A stretch of DNA of 64,000 bases. Source: Entoloma clypeatum (lineage: Eukaryota > Basidiomycota > Agaricomycetes > Agaricales > Entolomataceae). Where the stretch lies: the NCBI GenBank assembly GCA_963565915.1, contig OY751495.1:1984001-2048000 (forward strand), written 5' to 3'. Positions 9,933 through 20,234 of this stretch are shown here, piece by piece (position 1 is the stretch's first letter; each line of letters opens with the position of its first letter). The notes under the pieces were generated by a model. The model was not told the origin of the DNA, searched no databases, and saw only the letters and a program-made list of their open reading frames with translations. The translations under genes and the position numbers were made by a program.

Positions 9933-10663
9933 TTAGTAAAAAGGCCATGTAGGCAATATGCAGATGATTGTCATGTAAATTTCAGGACATGCAGATTTGT
10001 GTGGATTCTGCACTTTTTTGAAAATTTACATGATAATTAGCTGCAATTTGCTAGAACAAGTATTGATGGTGAGGGACCCTTTATTTGGCTAGGCCAAAAA
10101 AAAGGGAGTTATCAGGATTGAACACTGGACCTTCGAGAAGCAGAAACAAACCAGTAGTGCATCTGCCCATTACGTCTTTTTTTTTAAATAAGCTTACACT
10201 TTAATTATATACAAGTGCTTTTGTTTATCAGTACAAAAAAAGCATATTCTTCAGGGTTTTATTCTTCAATATCCTCTGACAATTGAAGATCTTTATTTTG
10301 TAGAGAGAGAAGAGCCCCAAGACCTGTATGTGGTGATGAAGATTTTTTTTTTTTGTTGAAGTCCATTTGGAGTCAATCATATTGTTTAACCAAGCTGATG
10401 TAGTCAAAGACTATCTAATGTAGTGGTTAAATATGTCTAAATTATTTCAATTATCAAGGTTAGATGTTCAATCCTGTTTTTTTGGGCTTTTCCGAACAAA
10501 GGGACCCACCATTGTAACATCAATGCATGCAGTGGGCAAATTGCAGGTATTTGTCATCCAAGTGCAGATCTGCAGATTCTGCTGTTTTTCGAAAATTTAC
10601 ATGCATCAAAACTCTTGTCACCTGCATTTTCCCCAAATTTTGCCTACATGGCCTTTTTACTGA
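9933..10663. mobile_element. Foldback element 2: 731-bp non-autonomous hAT-like element
   Basis: The ends are TTAGTAAAAAGGCC and the complement of TCAGTAAAAAGGCC. Inverted pairing continues imperfectly for about 170 bases per arm (shared blocks include ggccatgtaggca, gaaaatttacatg and tgcaatttg). A perfect 9-base duplication, ggatcactc, flanks it at 9924-9932 and 10664-10672. It begins only two bases after the target duplication of foldback element 1. The loop is AT-rich with homopolymer runs and no coding potential. The target duplication fits hAT-type mobilisation. Confidence 0.85.
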
Positions 10664-10672
10664 GGATCACTC

Positions 10673-11572
10673 CTGGTGTGTCTGTTTTCTCATTCCCACG
10701 GCCACATTAAGGCTCAGTCGGCAGTCTCCGAAGATGGTGAGGAAAGTGCAACAAAGGATGTCCGCTGCCGAAACCGATGCACCTTTCCTCCCGTATGTCT
10801 CCACGCAAGTTTCGATTTCCGTCTCGCCAGAATTGAATTGCACCCTTGCCCTTTCTCAGGGCAACAATTCATCGCTTTGGCGCGCTCTCGTCACCTTCAA
10901 AGTCCTTGTCAGCAGCGATTCAGAGATATACCTCGGGTGCTGGTGGCGAAGGGGGAGGTAGCGGATCGGACACTGGTCGTGGTGGGAAACCACAGGGCAT
11001 GGCGAGTCGGATAGGGTATACAGGAGGCTCCCCTGCCGCCGACGTCGACGGGGCATGCCAGGACAGGGTGTGTGGGTCGATGGGCGTGATGTCAGACGGC
11101 GTGGGTAGGCGTCGTCGCTGGGGTGTGTGTGTATGGCGCTGGTAGTGTCAGAGGCACGGATAGGCGCCTATGTCAGACAGCGCAAGTAGACACCCACTAT
11201 TAACGGCGGGATGGAGTAATTCGTCCAGGTTGTGCAGGGGCCGGTGGTGTCTTACGCGGCGCAGGCTGGCGTCTACCGCCAACATCGGCGCGTAGTCTGT
11301 CGAGCATACCAGGGCCCGCAAGAATCAAAGATGATTTGACACACAACCAGAACAGCGGAGGCGAGGACACGGCGGAGAAAGGTAGTCGAGACCTCCTTGG
11401 GATGTCAGATAATGTGAGAATAAGGTGGAAGGGATCAAAACACGTCTGAACTGAGGGGGAATGCGGAAGATTCCACTTGATACAGCACGTAGCCTCACAT
11501 GTAGTTCTAGAGTACTTGGTCTGATTGGAGAAGACCTCCAGCCATTGTTTTTGCAATGACTGTAGATCTCGT
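10673..11572. other. Gap downstream of the truncated 5-oxoprolinase gene
   Basis: Short overlapping ORFs occur on both strands, but none shows a recognisable domain, conserved splice pattern or plausible gene structure. I looked specifically for the C-terminal HyuB half of 5-oxoprolinase on the minus strand here and did not find it. Confidence 0.5.
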
Positions 11573-14496
11573 TCACTCCAAAGTAATATACAAATGTCTG
11601 CTCGCCACCACCGCGCGAGCTCCAGGAACAAGCACAATCGTCTGCGTATCATCGATGATCATCGCTGGACCCTCCAACACATCACCAACCGCCAACTTGT
11701 CCAACAAAAACACCGGCGTGTCGCCCACCCGCCCGACGCGGTCAAAGTAGACACTGTGCCTCGCGTTCGCCCTTGCCTGGACATCGACCGGGCGCTGGGT
11801 CAGCTTGGCCACTTCGGCGTATACAGACTCGCCCAACGAGTCGAACGTCTTCCCTATTCCCCGGACCTGCCAAACAAAAAAAAATAGGGACATCAGGATC
11901 TTCAGGCGCAGACAGCACGCATCGATAGAGAGAGAGAGGACCAACAAACCTTGATATCGTCAACGATAATATTCTTCGTCTCCAGCAAGAACCCAAACTC
12001 AGACTTGTACGCCCTCTCGAACGCCGCCTTAAAGTCCTCCTTCCCATCTCCGTCCTTCTCATTCGGCAGCACCATCAACGCCGTATCCGTGCCCTCAAAC
12101 CGCATATTCAGCATGCGTTCCACATGCACGCGCTTATTCTCGAACCCCTGCTTCTTCAGCTCAGCCTTCACCTCTGCCGTCAGCTTGTCCAACCGGGCAA
12201 CGAGAGAATCGAGGTTCTGCGGCGTATAGAAGGTCGAACAGGGTTCTTGGAGCTCGAATGCTCTGCAGTGTACACACACGTCAGTGTTATTCAGGTCAGG
12301 GAGGTATCGGAGATTGGAGAACCAACCTGTCAGCGAGCGCCAATCCATATGCAGATAGAATCGAGCTGTAGCGATGAATCAAAATGGTCTTGATCCCAAG
12401 GAGCTTGGCAATTTCACAAGCGTGCTGTCCGCCAGCACCGCCGAAGGACGCCAAGCTATGTCAGCCGAAATGAAAAAAAAAAAGATGAGATGAGGGGGTG
12501 GGGCCATATCAGAAACGCCCAGATGGAAGCACTCACATATGCTTCGAAGTGGCATATCCACGAGCCTCAGTCAGCGCCCGTATAGGTCGACACATCGTTT
12601 CATTTGCCACTTTGATAAACCTTCAAATACAGTTCGAATGCATTACGAACCCATGAGAAGCCAACGAGAACGTACCCATAAACAATCTCATCAAGATCAA
12701 AGTCTTTTCCGAGCTCATGGCTCTCGTTGATATCTTTTGCTAGCTTTTCAAAAGCAGATCTGGAGGCGTCGACGTCCAAGGGCTCTTTCTCAGATTTGCC
12801 AAAAATCTTGGGGAAGAAGTCTGGAAGAAGTCGACCGAGGAGAAGGTTAGCATCTGTAACAGCCAATGGGCCCCCCTTCCTGAGGAATAAATATCAGCGG
12901 TTTGACGAAGGCTCGTAAGTATTTGTGAGAGTTACCTGTAACAAGCTGGTCCAGGCTCAGCTCCAGCACTCTCTGGGCCAGCTAGGAAAAGGCCGTTGCG
13001 GAATGTGAGGCAAGATCCTCCCCCAGCTGCAACAGTGTTGATGTCCAATTGAGGTGACTGTATCGTAACTCCGGCAGTTGTCGTCTCGTACACAACTTCG
13101 TATCTTCCGTCAAACCTGGACACATCCGTGGAGGTCCCCCCGACATCCAAGCTAAGGGACAAGGGACATTAACATAACATCAAGATTTGAAGCGAGACAA
13201 TGATGTACCCAATGATGGGGTGCTTTTCTTTCTCGTCCCAGCTCGTCAGAGCGTAACCGACTACACCGCCCGCTGGGCCACTGAGAATGCTTTTCAGACC
13301 CGAAAAGTTGTTCAGATCGAGCAACCCGCCATCGCTTCCCATAAACTCCACACGCGGGCTCCTCACGCGCCCGTCTTTCAGCTTTTCGTCGAATCCTCTG
13401 AAGAAGCCATCGAGGTATTCCCGGAGTATTGGTGTGAGATAGGCGTCTGCTGTGGAGGACACCCCACGAGGGACCATCTTAATCATGGGGAGAAGCTGTG
13501 CGGATTCTGAAACATGTGTGAAGCCGACGGAGCGCGCGATGGAGCCGACGATGCGTTCATGGTCCGGGAATGTGTATGAGTGTACGAGAACGATGGCGAG
13601 CGAGCGGTAGCCTTCGTCGTACAGTTTCTGGAGATCCTGCTTGACTACTTCGGCATCTATGAATTGTCAGCACGGGTCTTTTAAGAGGGAGGGAAGGGTA
13701 GAGACGTACCAGGTCGCTTAAGAATCCGCACAGCCTCTCCAGAGAGACCTTTGGCGACCGGGCCAGGGCCCTCCCCGTCGCTTTTTCCGTCCCAGCCTTT
13801 ACCGCGGTACCGCCTGGTCACGCTCCCATCCTCGCCGAACTGGACAGCATGGTCCTCCGCCTTAGGGTCGGACGTGTACCCAACAAGCGTCACGCGTTCG
13901 TCGATTTCGACAACTTTGGAGTAGAGCGGTGGGGGCCGACGGATATTGAGATCGAATATCTTGGGGCGGGACTGATTGCCGATTAATAGCAGATCCTTGA
14001 AGCCGCGTGTGATGAGCAGAGCGTGTTTGTGTCCCTTCCGCTCGAGAAGCGCGTTTGTGGCGACGGTCGTAGATAGTCGAATGTAATCTTTCATGAGCGA
14101 CAATCAGGACAATCCAGGACGGGATTTGTCATTGAGAACCCACCAATTTTGTTCGTTTCCAGGACAGATCCTCGGGGTATCGACTTGCGTGTCACCGTCT
14201 CCAATATGCGCCGAATCCCTTCCGTCGGTGCGTCCTTGTAGTTTCCGGGATCCTGAGACACTGGTGACAGAGTATAAGCTCAAGTGAAGAAGAAAGAAAA
14301 CGCGATCGCACGTAGTTTAACGACGAGCTCTTTCCTCTCGTATGGATCTTCTGGGTCTGGGTATGAACTGCACGTCCAAAATGAGCTGAGCACCCTCCAG
14401 GCCACGAGTGTTTACTTGCGCATGAACATCGCAAAATGTTCCTCCCCGATCGGCGCAGATGCGGATAGAACGGTCAGGAATTTCCCTGGGAGACAT
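11573..14496 (-). CDS. OXP1: 5-oxoprolinase, HyuA (N-terminal) half only; C-terminal HyuB half absent
   Basis: Eleven exons splice in frame: 14420-14496, 14312-14367, 14144-14260, 13710-14087, 13209-13656, 12936-13151, 12676-12879, 12537-12620, 12327-12455, 11950-12262 and 11573-11866. They give 771 residues. The family hydrolyses 5-oxo-L-proline with ATP in the gamma-glutamyl cycle. Visible motifs are [15 protein letters not shown] at the N terminus, [58 protein letters not shown] and [19 protein letters not shown]. Full-length eukaryotic enzymes are about 1280 residues, with a HyuB domain after this point. Here a TGA follows directly after [10 protein letters not shown] and no HyuB follows. 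Intron 1 must use a GC donor (gcaagt at 14419) to keep frame. Start is the first ATG of the conserved exon. Expression as a HyuA-only protein is possible but untested. Confidence 0.85.
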
Positions 14497-15209
14497 GAGA
14501 TGGGTTCAGAGAGCTTTTAGCTGCTGGAGACGTTCTGCGAGATGGTTTTGACTTATAAAGCGCACTCGGAAGATGAACGGAAACGGCAAGACGACGACGC
14601 GGAACGAGGCCAGGGATTCCGCTCGATATTTTGTATTGCTATCGTTTGGCTCACTTGCGCAAATCAGAACATGGGCGGAGAGGTGGCCGTTGACGAGATC
14701 AGCGAGAGCGGTGACTGGAGCAGCATCCCGATGTTTGTTCTCGAGGGCGTTGACCTTCAAGTTGACCGCTGACTCCTCAGCTTTAGGCTCTCGGTTGCAC
14801 ACCACGGTGAGCAGCAAGCTGATCGGTACGTCGTGAAACCACCTGATTCAACAGCTATATAAGTTGACCAGAACAACGACACTGTCACTAATCCCAAGGC
14901 CTCCTGCCGCTTGCGTCCACAATCAGGTCCAGGTCGTACTTCCATCAGCTTTCATGACGGACCGATGCCAAGGCCCAGCTCAATGCGGGCACCATTCCAT
15001 GACGGTTTTAGCGCTCCACATGACCCCCCAGTTCGATATGACCGATTATCGCAGGAATGCATCCGCAAATCTTATTATTCTGTTCAGGGTTGTCCATCAT
15101 AAAAGCAAGTCGAATCTTATCGCTTCCCCCCCATCGCAATCCTCCTGGTTCGTTCTCCCCGTTGAGCCTCGAAACGAACCCAGATCCGTTGTCGTCACAG
15201 ATTTCGAAC
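14497..15209. promoter_or_regulatory. Shared divergent promoter region of the 5-oxoprolinase gene and DyP1
   Basis: This 713-base interval separates the two start codons. A TATA-like cataaaag at 15098-15105 lies 112 bases before the DyP1 ATG, close to the 116-base spacing of the canonical TATA boxes of the other three DyP copies. No convincing gene is seen; ORFs here are short and domain-free. Confidence 0.5.
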
Positions 15210-17030
15210 ATGGCTCAGCAATCAATTCCTTCCCCTTCCCCAGCGTTGAATCTCGACAACATTCAAGGCGACATCTTGTGCGTACCGTATACCTCCTTCC
15301 CTGTTATACATATTCATTAATTTGACAGGAGTGGCCTTCCGAAGAAAACACAAACCTACTTTTTCTTCCAAATCACCGATATCAAACTCTTCCGCAGTCA
15401 GCTCGTCAAGTTTGTTCCCTACGTCAAGACCGTAGCCCAAGTTCTTAAGGACCGCAAGGCCATTGGTGATCACAAGAAGGATGACAAGGAGACTCTGCTC
15501 ACCGTTGTCGGCGTAAACATCGCATTCTCCCACAAAGGCTTCGCTGAGGCAAGATTCCAGTTTCCTTCAACGTAGAATCACCTGCAATAACATACAAACA
15601 GTTGGGCATTGACGATTCAAACCTCGCAACCAACGACAACAATTACTTGATCGGACAGAAAGCAGACGCGGTCAACCTGAAGGACAAGGGCACTGGTAGT
15701 GGACCAAACTTTGTCCCGGATTGGGACCCCGCCTTCCTACAGGAAATCCACGCCGTTATCTTCATTTCTGGCGACAGCCATGTGAGCGTGAACAATAAGT
15801 TGAAACAAATCAAGACTCTCTTTGGCGTGGGGTCCCACAAACCATCCATCAAAGAAGTCAAGAGTCTTGTCGGCGACGTACGCCCCGGCAAGGAAGCCAA
15901 GCATGAACAGTATGTTTTTAGAAATACCATTCTGCTTTCAACGCTTGACATTTCTTATGATATTCTAGTTTCGGTTTCCTGGACGGCATATCCAACCCCG
16001 CAATCATCGGATTCGACAAGAACCCACCCCCTGGCCCAAACCCGATTCAACCTGGCATCATCTTGCTAGGCCACGAAGGCGATCCTCAGGTGTCTACCCG
16101 ACCTCCCTGGACTGTCGATGGCAGCTTCCTCGTCATCCGCTTCCTATTCCAGAACGTCCCTGAATTCAACACATTCTTGAAGAACAACCCAGTCCCCGCT
16201 CCTGGGCTCACCCTAGAGCAGGGAAGTGAACTACTCGGAGCGCGCCTTGTCGGTCGATGGAAGAGCGGTACTGTTTCTTCAACTTCATTACATGCATCCC
16301 CCGTTGAAGGTACCCACAGGTGCACCCATCGATCTGGCGCCGTTCAAGGATGATCCTGAACTAGGAGCGGATCCTCAGAGGTACTCATTTCGACTCAATC
16401 CATTGTCCTTTCGTTGTTGATGGTTTCCTTCTTCAAAGAAACAACAACTTCCAATTTTCCGCAGAAGGAAGCTTCCAGAAGATCTGTCCCTTCGCTGCCC
16501 ATGTCCGCAAGACAAACCCTCGTGCAGACCTCATCGCCAAAGGAATCTCAGTCGACGATCGTCGGATCATGCGCCGCGGCATCCAGTTTGGACCTGAAGT
16601 GACCAAGGAGGAGAAATCGACCGGGAAGACGTCCCATGGCCGTGGGCTGATCTTCACATGTTATCAAACCAGCATCACCGATGGTTTCGCATTCATGCAA
16701 GAATGTGAGATTACACGATTTCAAGATGTCATGATGATAATCTTTTAACGCCGAACTATGTAGCCTGGGCAAACAACCCCAACTTCCCGTTCCAGACTCC
16801 TGAGGTTCCCGGGTTCGTCTCATGATTTTTTGTGGCTCAAGATGCTGATGCTTTTTGTGCGTAGCTTGGATCCCATCATTGGACAAGGCGATAGAAACCT
16901 GACGGGCACCGATCCCGATGACCCAACGAAGTTGCTCTCTAACCTCCCTGACTTCGTCGTGGCTAAAGGAGGCGAATATTTTTTCTCGCCTTCGTTGAGA
17001 GCCTTGAAGGAAACGTTGACGGCTGCGTAA
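15210..17030 (+). CDS. DyP: Dye-decolorizing peroxidase, array copy 1
   Basis: Eight exons (15210-15277, 15329-15548, 15602-15909, 15969-16267, 16320-16380, 16439-16704, 16764-16812, 16865-17030) encode 478 residues. DyP-type haem peroxidases use hydrogen peroxide to oxidise dyes, phenolics and Mn. The GXXDG motif is GFLDG at residues 201-205 with the distal Asp at 204. The candidate proximal haem ligand is His340 in CPFAAHVRK, a distal Arg lies in RRIMRRG (about 364), and a Trp follows at 409 (SWANN). Spacing agrees with what I recall of Auricularia DyP (D168, H304, R332, W377) allowing a four-residue indel. The N terminus MAQQSIPSPSPALNLDNIQGD starts directly at the domain with no signal peptide. 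Intron 2 begins with GC (15549), unlike the GT of the other copies. It is the most divergent of the four copies. Confidence 0.94.
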
Positions 17031-18302
17031 TCTGTATCATCATCACCTGCGAAAGTGCAATGATGAAATGTCAGAAATGATGACACGTTATTGCGAGGCC
17101 GTCAAAGGGTCCCTCAAGATTCATCCTGAATACTTTCTCCCACTTTCTCCGAAGGATCTTCTCAGAGATCCTTCCAACTGAGACATGAAGGTTGGGGCAC
17201 GCTTAACCTCTTACAAAAATTCAGATAGCATGAGATAGCTGGAGTTCATGGAGTTCCAGTCATAGACCCTTTTCCTGTTACAAACCCCGTTTGGAAGCGG
17301 ATGGCGGAAAGTTCGAGCACTGATGCGATGGCCGACTGCGAGCTGGGACTCCTGAGCTGGCTTAAAGCAATTTAGCGTCATCGAGGAGGGGGATCTGTTG
17401 ATTGACTGAAATTGCCCCGCGGCCGGAGACTTGGAGAAATCGACACTTGAAGCCAACTTGAGGCTTCCTGATCCCACCCGTCACACACCAGTGTTCGCAA
17501 CACACTACTGTCATCAAGCTTCGCTCAGCGGCGGCCTGGTGCAAGTTGTGGATGGTGTCAATCAGTAATCGCATCCGCCGTAGATCACGCAGTTCATCTG
17601 GACAGCTTTCTCACGAACTTCATGGGACTGACTTGAAGTGATAGTAGATAACTCCATCTTGTGAAAAACAATCTGCTGGCTGCTGCTGGGTACGTTGCGA
17701 AACCCCGGGTTGAAGCAGCCCGTTGACCACAGTTTATTGATCTATGTCCAGGACTCCAGGCCAGGGCGAAACCTTGACAGGCCATCTGGCATAACACAGC
17801 CGATGGCGTAACTCCTGCAAAGAAGCTCCTGTGATTGGTTGCCTCGGGCTCTGCGCATTGTAAAGCGATTTCTTGTACTCCATTGCATCAGGCATTCAGA
17901 TGGAAGCCACACTGTCAACCCTAGATGTCATCATCCCCCTAGCTGGAATGATTGAAGGCGCGATTGCACGTATGATGTCCAGCCTAGCGCATTCAGAAAC
18001 TATGGCTCCGCCCATGGCGCTCTTAACATGGGAAGCGATACTAGACTTGCAATGGAAGGATTTCGATGGATGCATATTTGGATGCATATTTTGCCAGGTT
18101 CTTGTTTGTTTTATTCTACACGGAATACTCCATCCCCTTGAGCCCAGAGAGGCACTGACATCCGCACACTCCGGAGCTACTATAAGCCTTGGCGCCAACT
18201 TGAAAGAACGCTTCTAGATGCGTTCGAGATGGACATGCCGTATCGTTACAAAGCCGCCTTCGTCTTATTGATCTGGTCCGGGGTCATCGCGTCGCGGTGG
18301 GT
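17031..18302. other. Spacer between DyP copies 1 and 2
   Basis: No gene is seen. Blocks such as aacttcatgggactg (near 17625) and ggaatgattgaaggcgcgatt (near 17946) recur in diverged form in the next spacer (near 21115 and 21536). This shows that the duplication unit included intergenic DNA. The right end, from about 18150, is the duplicated promoter cassette. Confidence 0.55.
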
Positions 18303-18310
18303 TATAAAAG
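18303..18310 (+). promoter_or_regulatory. TATA box of DyP copy 2
   Basis: The sequence tataaaag lies 116 bases before the ATG, inside a block copied almost exactly before copies 2, 3 and 4. The downstream leader (tcgaaccaccttgaaacgaa, then the ATG) is also copied, so the transcript should start downstream of any possible signal-peptide exon. Confidence 0.7.
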
Positions 18311-18418
18311 TCACTCGACATTGACTGGCTCTACATCACCCCACCTCTCCGGGTTCGTTACCCCTTCTCGAACCACCTTGAAACGAACTAAAATTCATCC
18401 ATCTCGTAGATTTTGAAC

Positions 18419-20234
18419 ATGTCTCAGCAACCTGTTCCTCCCCCTACCCCTGCATTGAATCTCGACAACATTCAAGGTGACATCTTGTGCGTATCAGATT
18501 ACTCTTTTCCTGTTATGCATATTCATTACTTTGACAGGAGTGGCCTTCCGAAGAAAACCCAAACCTACTTTTTCTTCCAAATCACCGATGTCAAACTCTT
18601 CCGCAGTCAGCTCGTCAAGTTCATTCCCTCCGTCAAGACCGTAACCCAAGTTCTCAAGGATCGCAAGGCCATCTCTGATCACAAGAAGGAAGGCAAGGAG
18701 ACTCTGCTCACCATCGTCGGTGTAAACATCGCATTCTCCCACAAAGGCTTCGCCAAGGTAAGATTCCAATTTCCTACAACGTCAAGTCATCTGTAATAAT
18801 ATGCAAACAGTTGGGTATCGATGATTCAAACCTCGCCAGCAACGATAACAATTACTCGATCGGACAGAAAGCAGACTCGGTCAACCTGAAGGACAAGGGC
18901 ACTGGTGATGGACCAAACTTCGTCCCGGATTGGGACCCAGCTTTCTTGCAGGATATCCACGCCATCATCCTCGTTTCCGGCGACAGCCATTTGACCGTGA
19001 ACAATAAATTGAACCAGGTCAAGGGTATCTTCGGCGTGGGGTCCGCCAAACCTTCCATCAAAGAAGTCAAAAGTCTTGTCGGCGACGTACGCCCAGGCAA
19101 GGAGACCAAGCATGAACAGTATGTTTCCCTTTTCATTCTCAATGATCGCGATGCACACGACCATCTCCCCCCTCCAGTTTCGGTTTCCTGGACAACATCT
19201 CAAACCCGGCAGTCATTGGATTCGACAAGAACCCGCCTCCTGGGCCGAAGCCGGTCCAGCCTGGCGTTCTCCTGCTTGGCCACGAAGGCGATCCTCATGT
19301 GTCTACCCGACCTGCCTGGACTGTCGATGGCAGCTTCCTCGTCGTTCGCGTCCTGTTCCAGAACGTCCCTGAATTCAACACGTTCTTGAAGAACAACCCA
19401 GTTCCTGCACCTGGACTCACGCGTGAGCAAGGAAGTGAGCTGCTTGGAGCCCGTCTCGTTGGCCGATGGAAGAGCGGTACAACTTTTTCTTTGACTTATC
19501 ATTAACCTTTCCGTGTTGACAGACGCACTCAGGTACGCCGATCGATTTGGCCCCATTCATGGACGACCCGACAATTGCCAAGAATCCTTTGAGGTGAATA
19601 ATCACCAGCAATTTTGCCAATGCGACGTATTGATGTATTCAAAAGGAACAACAATTTCTCATTCGCAGGAGAGAGGACGTTCCAGAAGATTTGTCCCTTC
19701 GCTGCCCATGTTCGCAAGACAAATCCTCGTGCAGACCTCACTGCCAATGGGGGTTCAATTGATAAACGGAGGATCATGCGTCGTGGTGTACAGTTCGGCC
19801 CCGAACTGACAAAGGAGGAGAAGGCGTCTGGGAGAACGTCCAAAGGGCGCGGCCTGATTTTTGCTGCTTATCAAACCAGCATCAACGATGGTTTCGCTTT
19901 CATTCAAGAATGTCCGTGAATTCGCTTTATTTCGGGACAACTCTGATACTGATATCCTCATAGCCTGGGCCAACAACCCCAACTTCATATTCGGCACCCC
20001 TGAGGTTCCCGGGTTCGTCTCTCAATTTTTGCTCGACTGGCTTGAGGCCTCATACGTGCTTTGCATAGACTGGATCCCCTCATTGGACAAGGCGATAGGG
20101 AGCTGACGGGTACTGATCCCGATGACCCAACACAGCTCCTTTCCGGCCTTCCCGAATTCGTCGTGCCGAAAGGAGGCGAATACTTTTTCTCGCCTTCTTT
20201 GCAAGCGTTGAAGGAAACGTTGTCGGCTGCGTAA
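18419..20234 (+). CDS. DyP: Dye-decolorizing peroxidase, array copy 2 (GFLDN variant)
   Basis: Exons 18419-18486, 18538-18757, 18811-19118, 19178-19476, 19533-19593, 19646-19911, 19964-20012 and 20069-20234 have the same lengths as the other copies (68, 220, 308, 299, 61, 266, 49, 166) and give 478 residues. All introns are GT-AG. The haem-ligand segment CPFAAHVRK, the RRIMRRG arginine segment and SWANN are kept. The signature motif reads GFLDN instead of GFLDG: the catalytic Asp is present but the closing glycine codon (GGC elsewhere) is AAC here. Other differences from the array are KPVQPGVLLLGH and GDPHVST. There is no signal peptide. It is probably a functional haem protein, but the motif change could alter peroxide handling. 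Confidence 0.93.

Noticed and set aside
10433..11145. Overlapping ORFs on the plus strand after the foldback elements
   Set aside because: They start inside the inverted-repeat arm of element 2, switch frame repeatedly and show no family resemblance or usable splice sites.
11200..11572. Possible HyuB continuation of the 5-oxoprolinase
   Set aside because: All three minus-strand frames were read; none contains HyuB-like segments, and stops are frequent.
15100..15210. A secretion-signal exon upstream of the DyP genes
   Set aside because: The TATA box to ATG distance is about 110 bases and no hydrophobic reading frame with a donor site is present in it, in any of the four copies.
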